33,828 nucleotides of DNA from positions 1 through 33,828 of the forward strand of contig JABEUR010000078.1 of the NCBI GenBank assembly GCA_013044405.1, given 5' to 3'. Shown here one piece after another: positions 9,974-18,462 of the stretch. The position numbers and the translations under genes are program-made. The DNA comes from Acidimicrobiaceae bacterium (GTDB lineage: Bacteria; Actinomycetota; Acidimicrobiia; Acidimicrobiales; RAAP-2). Under the pieces are notes generated by a model. It made no database searches and was not told the DNA's origin. It saw only the letters and a list, made by a program, of their open reading frames with translations. Each line of letters begins with the position of its first letter. Within the stretch, counting starts at the first letter, position 1.

Positions 9974-10965
9974 AGTTCTCTGACGCTGAACTGATGACCA
10001 TGGCCATCGCGGCGGGGGAGAAGGCGCGCCTGCACGCTCCGCCCAACCCTTGGGTCGGTGCGCTCGTGGTGAGCGATCAGGGTGTGGTGATCAGCGAGGG
10101 ACGCACGCAGGCTCCGGGGGAGTCCCACGCCGAGGTCGAGGCACTGAGACGGGCGGGACCAGCCGCTCGAGGTGCCACGCTGGTGGTCACCCTTGAACCG
10201 TGCAGTCACGTGGGAAGAACGGGACCATGTAGTCAAGCCATCATCGAGGCGGGGGTGGCCAAGGTAGTCGTCGGTACGCTCGATCCCGATATTCGGGTGA
10301 ATGGTCGAGGTATCGAGATCCTGCGTGAGGCGGGTATCGAGGTGCAACTTGGTGTCGAGGAGGAAGCGGTACGAGACCAGTTGGCGGCCTATCTCTGGCA
10401 GCGAACGACCGGTCGTCCCTACGTCGTGGCGAAGGTCGCGAGTACGTTGGACGGAATCGTCGCGATGTCTGATGGCACGAGCCAGTGGATCACGTCGGAA
10501 GCGGCACGTCGAGACGCACATGTTCTGCGCGCTCAGAGCCAGGCGATAGTGGTCGGTGCCGGCACCGTGCGCAGTGACGACCCGTCGCTCACCGCGCGTC
10601 TCGGCGACATCGTCGTCGAGCCCCTGCGCGTGGTGCTTGGGCGCGCCCCGCTCGTCGCGCGAGTGCGACCTTGTCTCGAACTCTCCGGCGGGCTCGAGGA
10701 CGTCATCGCAGCGTTGGCCGAGCGTGGTGTGCTCCAGATCCTCGTCGAGGGTGGCCCCACGACCACCAGTTCCTTCTTCGCCGCTGGACTCGTCAACCAC
10801 GTCGCCTGGTACGTTGCGCCAGCATTTGGTGGTGCGCGCCACTCCAAAGGGGCCCTGTGCGAGCTCGAAACCTCGACCATGAGTGAACTGCGTCGTGGTC
10901 GAGTGGTCGACGTACGCAGAATCGGCGAAGATGTACGAGTAGACGTGGAGGTCTTATGGCGCTAG
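9970..10965 (+). CDS. ribD: Bifunctional diaminohydroxyphosphoribosylaminopyrimidine deaminase / 5-amino-6-(5-phosphoribosylamino)uracil reductase
   Basis: HAEVEAL...[19 protein letters not shown]; reductase domain [25 protein letters not shown]. Confidence 0.94.
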   Translation: MKFSDAELMTMAIAAGEKARLHAPPNPWVGALVVSDQGVVISEGRTQAPGESHAEVEALRRAGPAARGATLVVTLEPCSHVGRTGPCSQAIIEAGVAKVVVGTLDPDIRVNGRGIEILREAGIEVQLGVEEEAVRDQLAAYLWQRTTGRPYVVAKVASTLDGIVAMSDGTSQWITSEAARRDAHVLRAQSQAIVVGAGTVRSDDPSLTARLGDIVVEPLRVVLGRAPLVARVRPCLELSGGLEDVIAALAERGVLQILVEGGPTTTSSFFAAGLVNHVAWYVAPAFGGARHSKGALCELETSTMSELRRGRVVDVRRIGEDVRVDVEVLWR

Positions 10966-12176
10966 CGAGTATTGAAGAGGCGATCGAGCAGTTGCGCCGT
11001 GGCGGCATGGTCGTGGTCGTGGATGACGAAGACCGCGAGAACGAGGGAGATCTCATCATGTCCGCCGAAGACGTCACGCCCGAGAGCATGGCCTTCTTCC
11101 TCGAACACACCTCGGGAGTGTTCTGCGTGCCGCTCGAAACTGCCCGGGCCGATGAACTGGATCTGCCATTGATGGTCGTGGCCAATACCGAGGCGCAACG
11201 TACCGCCTTCACGGTGACGGTCGACTACCGCCACGGCACGACGACCGGCATCTCGGCTCACGACCGAGCCACCACCGTGCGGGCCCTGATCGACCCGGCG
11301 ACCCGGCCCACCGACCTGAGCCGTCCTGGTCATATCTTCCCCTTACGCTATCGACCAGGCGGCGTGCTCAAGCGCGCGGGCCACACCGAGGCGACCGTCG
11401 ACCTGTGTCGACTGGCGGGTAAGTATCCCTCGGGCGTCCTGTGCGAGATCGTGACCGAAGACAAGTCGGATATGGCGCGCCTGCCCGAATTGGAGCGCTT
11501 TGCCGCCAGGCACGCCCTTCCACTCGTGTCGATTGCCGACCTCATCCGATATCGACGCCATCACGAGAAGCTGGTTCGACGCATTGCCGAGGCCTCACTG
11601 CCCACGGAGCACGGCCAGTTCCAGGCGTATGTCTTTGAAAGTGTGCTCGATTCCGAGCAGCACATGGCACTCGTCTATGGCGATATTGAGAACGCCGGAG
11701 ACGTCCTCGTGCGCGTTCACTCCGAATGCCTCACCGGAGACGTGTTCGGATCCATGCGCTGTGATTGTGGCCCACAACTCGAGACCGCTCTGGCCAAGGT
11801 CGCTGCCGAGGGGGCTGGCGTCGTGGTCTACCTTCGTGGTCACGAGGGACGCGGTATTGGCCTGGGTCACAAGATCCGCGCGTACGCGCTCCAAGAGGAT
11901 GGCCGTGACACCGTTGACGCCAATCTGGAGTTGGGCTTGCCGGTGGACTCACGAGAATATGGCATCGGGGCTCAAATTCTCGTCGATCTCGGAGTGACCT
12001 CCATGCGTCTGATGACCAATAATCCCAGCAAGTACGGAGGGCTCGAGGGTTTCGGGCTCAATATCGTTGAACGCGTGCCGCTCGAGAGCAGTCCGACAGC
12101 GTTCAACATCGACTACCTTCGAACCAAACGCGAGCGTCTCGGCCACCTTCTGGGGGGACTCGATGACGTCCAGTGA
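10956..12176 (+). CDS. ribBA: Bifunctional 3,4-dihydroxy-2-butanone 4-phosphate synthase / GTP cyclohydrolase II
   Basis: [62 protein letters not shown]. Confidence 0.96.
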   Translation: MALASIEEAIEQLRRGGMVVVVDDEDRENEGDLIMSAEDVTPESMAFFLEHTSGVFCVPLETARADELDLPLMVVANTEAQRTAFTVTVDYRHGTTTGISAHDRATTVRALIDPATRPTDLSRPGHIFPLRYRPGGVLKRAGHTEATVDLCRLAGKYPSGVLCEIVTEDKSDMARLPELERFAARHALPLVSIADLIRYRRHHEKLVRRIAEASLPTEHGQFQAYVFESVLDSEQHMALVYGDIENAGDVLVRVHSECLTGDVFGSMRCDCGPQLETALAKVAAEGAGVVVYLRGHEGRGIGLGHKIRAYALQEDGRDTVDANLELGLPVDSREYGIGAQILVDLGVTSMRLMTNNPSKYGGLEGFGLNIVERVPLESSPTAFNIDYLRTKRERLGHLLGGLDDVQ

Positions 12177-12702
12177 CGAGACGGCCTTCGATCCCGAAGT
12201 GGCTAGAGTGCTTCGGACTCGAGTTGGAGAATATCTCGAGGGTCAGGTGTTCGGCCGCGGACTGCGTATCGCCATCGTCTGTGCTCGATTCAACGGTGGG
12301 ATCACCAATCGACTCCTGCAAGGCACGCTCGATGCACTCTTCGAATCCGGGGTTGATCGAGCAGACGTGTCCATCGGATGGGTCCCCGGGGCGTTCGAAG
12401 TCCCCCTACTGGCCCTGGCCTACGCCGATGCGGTGAGGCCATTCGATGCGGTCATCACGCTTGGAGCGGTGATCCGCGGTGACACCGGGCACTATGAAGT
12501 GGTGGCCGGAGAGTGCGCCCGCGGCGTGCAAGACGTGCAGTTGAGCACACGTGTCCCCGTCGTCTTTGGAGTCTTGACGACCAATACGGTGCAACAGGCG
12601 CTCGATCGCTCTCGGCCAGACTCTTCCAACAAGGGTCGCGAGGCGGCCTTGACCGCACTGGAGATGGCCAACGTGTTGCGCCAAGGTTCGTTGGCTGGCT
12701 GA
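12163..12702 (+). CDS. ribH: 6,7-dimethyl-8-ribityllumazine synthase
   Basis: [59 protein letters not shown]. Confidence 0.95.
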   Translation: MTSSDETAFDPEVARVLRTRVGEYLEGQVFGRGLRIAIVCARFNGGITNRLLQGTLDALFESGVDRADVSIGWVPGAFEVPLLALAYADAVRPFDAVITLGAVIRGDTGHYEVVAGECARGVQDVQLSTRVPVVFGVLTTNTVQQALDRSRPDSSNKGREAALTALEMANVLRQGSLAG

Positions 12703-12911
12703 TGCAGGTCGAGGGGATCGTCGAGACGTTCGACGAGTATCGAGGAGACGGATTCCTCGTCAGTGACACCGGTGAGCGATTGTACTTTCATTGTGTCTCG
12801 ATCGCTGACGGCTCGCGCAACATCCCCGTGGGAGTACGGGCGAACGGTGAGCGCTCCGTTGGGCGAGTTGGGCGAGATGAGGTGGTCCGCCTTCAATATG
12901 CCCAAGATTGA
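12702..12911 (+). CDS. Small cold-shock-domain-like protein (69 aa)
   Basis: ATG 12702 overlapping ribH stop; [45 protein letters not shown] resembles Csp RNP1/RNP2 (DGFLVS, LYFHCV). Confidence 0.6.
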   Translation: MQVEGIVETFDEYRGDGFLVSDTGERLYFHCVSIADGSRNIPVGVRANGERSVGRVGRDEVVRLQYAQD

Positions 12912-12942
12912 CGACCGGCCCAGCTGCTTTGCTGCGCAGGGG

Positions 12943-13593
12943 TCAATTCAGGTGGAAGCGTGAATGCGAGGTCGTTGAACCCGTGCCCCCGGATGGGACC
13001 CGGCGCTTGGACGGTCGTGCGCCAAGCGCGATGAGTTCCGCGCTGCGCTGCATGGTCGCCTGGGCGATGGCGATCTTCAGGTTGGCTCGAGCGGTGACGA
13101 TCTCGGCCGAGTTGGTCGAAGCGGCGACTTCGGCTTGAAACGTGACGCGCTGCGCGTCCACGGTATCGGCGTAGTCCTGGTTGATCGCCTGACGCTCCAG
13201 GTTGTATTCGCTCAAATTGAGCGGACCGACCACCGGTGGTCCGGCTCCGAGATCGGCCAGAGCCGAAGTCTCCAAGGCGTCGGCGGTGGCCACCGCCGAG
13301 AGCAGCGTCGCTCGTGCCCCAGCCCGGGCTGCATCAGAGTGGGAGTGATTGACGGCGAAGTAGAAGGACATCTTGGCCGAATTCACCGCTTGCTTGTAGG
13401 TGATACGTATCTGGTGGCGATGGGAGATGTAGGCACTTTCGGCGTTAATCCAGCCCGCGGCGGAGTTGTTGGGAGCGTTGAAGGTCGTGGTCGGTCCCGA
13501 TTGTGAATCTGCGAAGGCCGAAGCAGGTACGCCCAGGGCCGCCGATCCGCACATGGCGCACACCAACGCCACCTTCGCCACCAGCGCGCGCAT
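12943..13593 (-). CDS. Predicted secreted Ala-rich protein of unknown function
   Basis: SD GAAAGGAG 5 nt before ATG at 13593; signal peptide MRALVAKVALVCAMCGSAALGVPASAFA|DS with A-x-A site. Confidence 0.65.
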   Translation of the reverse strand: MRALVAKVALVCAMCGSAALGVPASAFADSQSGPTTTFNAPNNSAAGWINAESAYISHRHQIRITYKQAVNSAKMSFYFAVNHSHSDAARAGARATLLSAVATADALETSALADLGAGPPVVGPLNLSEYNLERQAINQDYADTVDAQRVTFQAEVAASTNSAEIVTARANLKIAIAQATMQRSAELIALGARPSKRRVPSGGTGSTTSHSRFHLN

Positions 13594-13637
13594 CGACGCT
13601 CCTTTCAACACTCCGGCTACGAGCGTAATTTCAGACT

Positions 13638-13691
13638 CTGTGATTTTGCTGTGAGCCGACTGTTGCACACCTGTGAATCACTGGTGAAAGC
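13638..13691. promoter_or_regulatory. Candidate PhoP/PhoB-type operator: five 11-bp-phased direct repeats (CTGTGA-like)
   Basis: CTGTGA 13638, CTGTGA 13649, CTGTTG 13660, CTGTGA 13671, CTGGTGA 13681; GTGA cores at 13640/13651/13673/13684 with GTTG at 13662, i.e. exact 11-bp phase. Confidence 0.65.
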
Positions 13692-13748
13692 CTAATTCCC
13701 AGAGTCATCTCGGGCGTGGACGATACGCTCGCTCCAGGAGGTGAAGGT

Positions 13749-14438
13749 GTGGCCAAGATATTGATAGTGGACGACGAACCGGGCGTGCGCGACCTATTGC
13801 AGGACGCTTTGGAGTCCGCGGGTTACCAGACCGAGATGGCCTCGAACGGTGCCGAGGCGCTGGACCAGCTTCGCCGGCTCAACGCAGACTTGTGCATCGT
13901 GGACATCAACATGCCACTCATGAACGGCTTCGAATTCCTCGAGAAGTTGCGTCAGTACGACACCCAGACGCCGGTGCTGATGCTCTCGGCGCGCGATACG
14001 CCTGACGACGTCGCTCGCGGACTTCGATATGGCGCCGACGACTACGTGCGAAAGCCCTTCGGGATCGAAGAGCTGCTCTTGCGAACCTCGGCGATCCTTC
14101 GACGCACCGGAATCGACTCGAGTGGCGACCTGATCTTGATCGCCGGGCCGATCGAGATGAACGTCGATCGACACGAGCTGAGGGTCGAAGAGCGTGAGGT
14201 TGAACTCTCGGCCACCGAGTTTCGACTGCTCGAGGTGCTCCTGGAACGCAAGGACCGCCTGGTCACCAGGGAGCAATTGCTGCGCGAGGTGTGGAACATT
14301 GACTTCGACTCCGAGACCTCGGTGCTGGACACTTACATCTCGTACTTGCGCAAGAAGATCCACTCGAGTGATTTCGCACCCATCACCACAGTTCGAGGTG
14401 TCGGTTTCAAGTTGGTGAGTCCCGTCGGGGATCAGTGA
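13749..14438 (+). CDS. OmpR/PhoP-family response regulator (probable GTG start)
   Basis: Strong SD AGGAGGTGAAGG just upstream; VAKILIVDDEPGVRDLL, CIVDINMPLMNGFEFLEKL, GADDYVRKPF; winged-helix C-terminus LDTYISYLRKKI. Confidence 0.92.
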   Translation: MAKILIVDDEPGVRDLLQDALESAGYQTEMASNGAEALDQLRRLNADLCIVDINMPLMNGFEFLEKLRQYDTQTPVLMLSARDTPDDVARGLRYGADDYVRKPFGIEELLLRTSAILRRTGIDSSGDLILIAGPIEMNVDRHELRVEEREVELSATEFRLLEVLLERKDRLVTREQLLREVWNIDFDSETSVLDTYISYLRKKIHSSDFAPITTVRGVGFKLVSPVGDQ

Positions 14439-15823
14439 AATTAGTCACCCGGCTCACGATCCTGCTCACTGCCCTCACCGTGCTGCTGGTCGCTGGTATT
14501 GGGTGGTTCGCCGTCAACCAGAGCACCCGCTCGCAATACTCCCGTCTGGATACTTCGATCAATTCAGTCGTGGCCAGCGGAACAGGTCACCCAAACACCG
14601 CGTTGAGTGACGCCCTCAATATCGTCCAACAGCAGAGTTACGACCTCACCCTCGAAGTCGTCGATCCCAACGGCAGCGTCACCCAAGTCAGCACCGGCAC
14701 GGTCGTGCCAAAGCGCGTCCCGACTATCTCCGATGCGCTGAATAGCTTGCGCAACGTGCGCAGCTTGCCAGACCTTCCCGGCTTCCACGTGCGATCGCTG
14801 TACGTGGGAGGCGGGGCGTATCTGGTGGTCATTGGATCGACCAACCAAATCGACCAATCCAGCCGGAGACTCGCGTTCGACCTGGTATTGGTCGGGGTGC
14901 TCGCCACCGCGCTGATGATGTTCCTCGTGCGCCTCTTCACCCGACGCGACCTGCAGACGATGGAACGTCTGATCCACTACGCCAGTGCCGTTGCCGGTGG
15001 TCACGACGAGGGCCCGATCCCGCCGAGTCTAGGTAGCAGTGACGTTAGACAGTTGCAGGCTGCCTTAGCGATCATGGTGGCGGCCCTGCACGAGAGGATC
15101 TCCATCGAGTCGAGGAGTGTTGAGGCAATGCAGATGTTCATCGGTGACGCCTCGCACGAACTGCGCACCCCCTTGACGGTGATCAAGGGGTACAACCAAC
15201 TCTTGGCCAACCCGTCGATGAGCGAAGAGCAGCGGGTCAGAGCCATCGAACGCATGCGCCGCGAGATAGAGCGTATGGAGTCGCTCATCACCGACCTCCT
15301 GCTCGCGGCCGAACTTCGTGAGGCGCCACAGAACTTCGACCAGATCATCGACCTCAGCCTGTTGGTCGCGACCAGAACGGACGAATTCAGCAACGACCAT
15401 CCCGAGAGGACCGTAGCGATTTCGGTCGCGGCGGACCTCGAGGTTCGCGGTCGCGAGGATCTCCTGGACCGTCTGCTCACGAATGCGTTTGGCAATATTG
15501 CCCGCCATACCGAAGCCCATTTGCCCGTGCGCGTCAGCGCGACGAGAGATGAGCATTGGGTGTACTTGCGTATTGAGGACGGCGGTAAGGGTCTGCCGGC
15601 CTACGGTCTTCGACCACAGCGATTTGGTCGATTCGACGTCTCGCGATCGCGCGAGACGGGCGGATCAGGTCTGGGCATGAGCATCATGGCAGATATTGTT
15701 GAAGCATTCGGCGGTACTTTCGTCACCTCAAAAAGCGATTTAGGCGGACTGGCGCTGAGTTTCACCTTCCCCGTTGGCGTCGCACGAACTGGGGGGAGTC
15801 ACGAGGTCGTTGTACCGGCTTGA
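14435..15823 (+). CDS. Sensor histidine kinase
   Basis: Two N-terminal TM segments flanking a sensor loop; H-box FIGDASHELRTPLTVIKGY; ATPase motifs IEDGGKGLP, GGSGLGMSI; GTGA overlap with response regulator. Confidence 0.92.
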   Translation: MKLVTRLTILLTALTVLLVAGIGWFAVNQSTRSQYSRLDTSINSVVASGTGHPNTALSDALNIVQQQSYDLTLEVVDPNGSVTQVSTGTVVPKRVPTISDALNSLRNVRSLPDLPGFHVRSLYVGGGAYLVVIGSTNQIDQSSRRLAFDLVLVGVLATALMMFLVRLFTRRDLQTMERLIHYASAVAGGHDEGPIPPSLGSSDVRQLQAALAIMVAALHERISIESRSVEAMQMFIGDASHELRTPLTVIKGYNQLLANPSMSEEQRVRAIERMRREIERMESLITDLLLAAELREAPQNFDQIIDLSLLVATRTDEFSNDHPERTVAISVAADLEVRGREDLLDRLLTNAFGNIARHTEAHLPVRVSATRDEHWVYLRIEDGGKGLPAYGLRPQRFGRFDVSRSRETGGSGLGMSIMADIVEAFGGTFVTSKSDLGGLALSFTFPVGVARTGGSHEVVVPA

Positions 15824-16119
15824 CCGGAAGGACCGCTCGAAGCGCTTCGAACGTAGAGTTGTTGTACTTCTGCTAACGCGCTGCGATAGAGGTCGACGTG
15901 CTCACCGAGGCGTTCGCCGCCCGCCTGAAGCATCGCGGTGACGGTATCAATCACCAGTTGTGCTGCGCTCAGGTTGGGTGGCGTGGCTGCCAGATGGACC
16001 GCCGCAAGTTGAAGGAGGACGAAGAAATGATTCGCGAGCACCGTCTCGACCGGGGTCGTGCGCAAGTAGGCAATCTCTTCGGATTCGTTGATTGTGGAGT
16101 CTGGATCGTGTTCTGTCAC
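15799..16119 (-). CDS. DUF1844-like small protein (probable GTG start 16119)
   Basis: VETVLANHFFVLLQLAAVHLAATPPNLSAAQLVIDTVTAMLQAGGERLGEH resembles DUF1844; overlaps kinase 3' end convergently. Confidence 0.55.
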   Translation of the reverse strand: MTEHDPDSTINESEEIAYLRTTPVETVLANHFFVLLQLAAVHLAATPPNLSAAQLVIDTVTAMLQAGGERLGEHVDLYRSALAEVQQLYVRSASSGPSGQAGTTTS

Positions 16120-16281
16120 TCGAACAACGTAGCGGCTCAAGCCACTGACGGCCCCCTTCCGCGCTCGTCGAAAGCAGGGGTCGGCTCTCAAAACGAGTAG
16201 GCGCCAGAACACGGTGCAGTGCCCGTTGACGCTTCAGCTGGGTGCGCAGTGGTCAAGGTGAGGATACTTCGCGCAGTCTGG

Positions 16282-16287
16282 TACACT
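16282..16287 (+). promoter_or_regulatory. Candidate extended -10 (TGG-TACACT) for the infC operon
   Basis: tctggTACACTttc about 140 nt upstream of infC; no convincing -35. Confidence 0.35.
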
Positions 16288-16331
16288 TTCTGAGCAGTTC
16301 ACAGCAAGTGAGGTTGGCTACGCCAGCGTCC

Positions 16332-16356
16332 ACCTGGCCACACGAGTGCGCCAGGT
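16332..16356 (+). promoter_or_regulatory. Leader hairpin 1 upstream of infC
   Basis: ACCTGGC-CAC-ACGA-GTG-(C bulge)-GCCAGGT: 10 bp with one bulge and 4-nt loop. Confidence 0.5.
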
Positions 16357-16385
16357 TCCCAGGAGTTTGCGCCCCGCTTGCCGTG

Positions 16386-16406
16386 GTGACGCCATCGAGG
16401 CGTCAC
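16386..16406 (+). promoter_or_regulatory. Leader hairpin 2 immediately upstream of infC ribosome-binding site
   Basis: GTGACGCC-ATCGA-GGCGTCAC perfect 8-bp stem, 7 nt before AAGGAG. Confidence 0.55.
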
Positions 16407-16425
16407 AGAGAGCAAGGAGTGAGTT

Positions 16426-17037
16426 ATCGCAACAGTGCCTGGAGACCACCGCGTCAATGAGCGCATTCGTGTAGATACCGTACGTCTGATTGACCACGAG
16501 GGAAATCAGCGTGGTGTGATGACGAGCCGCGAAGCTTTGGCGTTGGCCCGAAGTCTCGATTTGGATCTCGTGGAGATTGCGCCGACGGCCCAACCACCGG
16601 TCTGTCGGATCATGGACTACGGAAAGTTCAAGTTCGACGAGGCTCAAAAGGCCAAGGAGTCGCGTCGCAAGACCCAGAGCGTGGGTGTCAAGGAAATGAA
16701 GTATCGCCCGAAGATCGGTCCAGGAGATTTTGACACCAAGACGCGGCTCGTCGAGAAGTTTCTCAACGAGGGCCACAAGGTGAAGGTCACGATCATGTTT
16801 CGTGGTCGCGAGTCCGCACATCCAGAACTGGGTAAGAAGATTCTCGATCGAATTGTCGAGAAGTTGACCGACATCGCCAAGATCGAGTCGGCAGCCAAGT
16901 TAGACGGTCGAAACATGATCATGGTTCTGGGCCCAGAGAAGAAGGCCAAACCCAAGGTCATCGAGAGTTCGAAAGAAGTAGCGCAGCAGGAAGTCGAGCC
17001 GAGTGTATCGGCCGAAGTAACGGTAGAGGAGGGCTGA
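16426..17037 (+). CDS. infC: Translation initiation factor IF-3, probable AUC start codon
   Basis: HRVNERIRVDTVRLIDHEGNQRGVM...; SD AAGGAG 16414-16419 is 6 nt from ATC 16426 but 15 nt from GTG 16435. Confidence 0.93.
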   Translation: MATVPGDHRVNERIRVDTVRLIDHEGNQRGVMTSREALALARSLDLDLVEIAPTAQPPVCRIMDYGKFKFDEAQKAKESRRKTQSVGVKEMKYRPKIGPGDFDTKTRLVEKFLNEGHKVKVTIMFRGRESAHPELGKKILDRIVEKLTDIAKIESAAKLDGRNMIMVLGPEKKAKPKVIESSKEVAQQEVEPSVSAEVTVEEG

Positions 17038-17038
17038 G

Positions 17039-17233
17039 ATGCCAAAGATGAAGACGGACAGTGGTGCGAAGAAGCGGATCAAGGTGACCGGCACCGGGAG
17101 ACTTCGTCGCCGCAAGGCATTTCGGGGTCACCTCATGGAGAAGAAGACGTCGGTCCGGTCACGACGTTTGGGTCGCGACACCGACATTTCGCCCGCGCTC
17201 GAGAAGAGCGTCAAACGTCTGATGGGCCTGTAG
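17039..17233 (+). CDS. rpmI: Ribosomal protein bL35
   Basis: MPKMKTDSGAKKRIKVTGTGRLRRRKAFRGHLMEKKT. Confidence 0.96.
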   Translation: MPKMKTDSGAKKRIKVTGTGRLRRRKAFRGHLMEKKTSVRSRRLGRDTDISPALEKSVKRLMGL

Positions 17234-17262
17234 AGAGTACGAGTTAGGAAAGAGGAACCGAT

Positions 17263-17622
17263 ATGGCACGAGTCAAGAGGGCGGTCAACGCCAAGAAGCA
17301 TCACAAGGCGATTCTCGAAGAGGCCAAGGGTTACTACGGTGACCGAAGTAGGACATTTCGTGCGGCGAATCAAGCCGTCCAACACTCAGGTGTCTACGCC
17401 TTTCGCGACCGGCGCGCTCGTAAGGGCGAGATGCGAAAACTCTGGATCCAGCGAATCAATGCGGGCACGCGTGAACACGGTATGAGTTACAGCCGATTCA
17501 TCGCCGGTCTCAACGCGGCCGGAATCGAAGTGGACCGTCGAATGTTGGCCGATCTGGCCGTGAACGACAACGCCGCATTTGCGGCGATCGTCGCACAAGC
17601 TAATGACGCCTTGGCGAAGTAG
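17263..17622 (+). CDS. rplT: Ribosomal protein bL20
   Basis: [40 protein letters not shown]. Confidence 0.97.
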   Translation: MARVKRAVNAKKHHKAILEEAKGYYGDRSRTFRAANQAVQHSGVYAFRDRRARKGEMRKLWIQRINAGTREHGMSYSRFIAGLNAAGIEVDRRMLADLAVNDNAAFAAIVAQANDALAK

Positions 17623-17640
17623 GTAGTTCTGATCGAGGCG

Positions 17641-18462
17641 TTGGGGTCGTCACACCAGCGAGTGCGTCGGCTCCGGCGCCTCATCCAGAAGCGTTCGCTA
17701 CGACGAAGTGAAGAGGCGTGCGTGATCGAGGGCCCCGACTTGATCGAGGCCGCCTTGGCAGCGGGCGTTGAATTCGAGGCGATCTATTTCGACGGCGCCA
17801 TGATCGGCGTGTCGAGCATAGATTCACTCGTCTCCAGGGCGACCGTCCAAGGGGTGAGGGTGTTCCCCCTCGCCCCTGGCGTGCTCCAGAAGATCGCCGA
17901 CACGCAGACTCCCCAGCCCATTCTCGCCTCGGTTCGAGTTTCGCTGCGTGCTCTCGAGGAATTGCCGCTCCAAGGGCTGATCCTGGTTCTGCACGAGATT
18001 CGTGACCCCGGAAATGCCGGGACGATCATTCGATCGGCCGACGCTGCGGGTGCCGCGGGTATCGTCTTCACCGGGCAGTCCGTCGACCCTTTCAACCCCA
18101 AGACCCTACGCGCTACGGCCGGTTCGATATTCCACCTCCCGGTGGTGGTGGGCACGCTCGAATCGGTCCTGGATCATTTCTCGCGCGCTGGGGTACGCAC
18201 TCTTGCCAGTGTCGTTCGTGGGGGTACCAGTCACCGGGAGATCGATTTTCGTGCCTCCAACGTGGTGGTCATCGGCAATGAGTCAGACGGTCTCAAGCCC
18301 GAAGAAGTCGCTCTGTGCGACGAGCGTCTCACCATAGTCATGTCGGGACGCAACGAGTCGCTCAATGCCGGCGTCGCCGCGTCGTTGTTCGCTTTCGAGG
18401 CGATGTGGCAACGCCAAGACATCACTCGCCGGTCACCAGGCCCTAGCCTTGAAGAGCCATGA
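17641..18462 (+). CDS. TrmH/SpoU-family RNA 2'-O-methyltransferase (TTG start)
   Basis: LHEIRDPGNAGTIIRSADAAGAAGIVF, VVIGNESDGL, NESLNAGVAASLFAFE. Confidence 0.88.
   Translation: MGSSHQRVRRLRRLIQKRSLRRSEEACVIEGPDLIEAALAAGVEFEAIYFDGAMIGVSSIDSLVSRATVQGVRVFPLAPGVLQKIADTQTPQPILASVRVSLRALEELPLQGLILVLHEIRDPGNAGTIIRSADAAGAAGIVFTGQSVDPFNPKTLRATAGSIFHLPVVVGTLESVLDHFSRAGVRTLASVVRGGTSHREIDFRASNVVVIGNESDGLKPEEVALCDERLTIVMSGRNESLNAGVAASLFAFEAMWQRQDITRRSPGPSLEEP

Noticed and set aside
9775-10842. 355-aa minus-strand ORF antisense to rpe/ribD
   Set aside because: Low-complexity His/Arg/Asp-rich translation typical of antisense frames; the sense strand is clearly coding.
16300-16306. TCACAGC half-site upstream of infC
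   Set aside because: Only one PhoP-type half-site, no second 11-bp-phased copy; likely chance.
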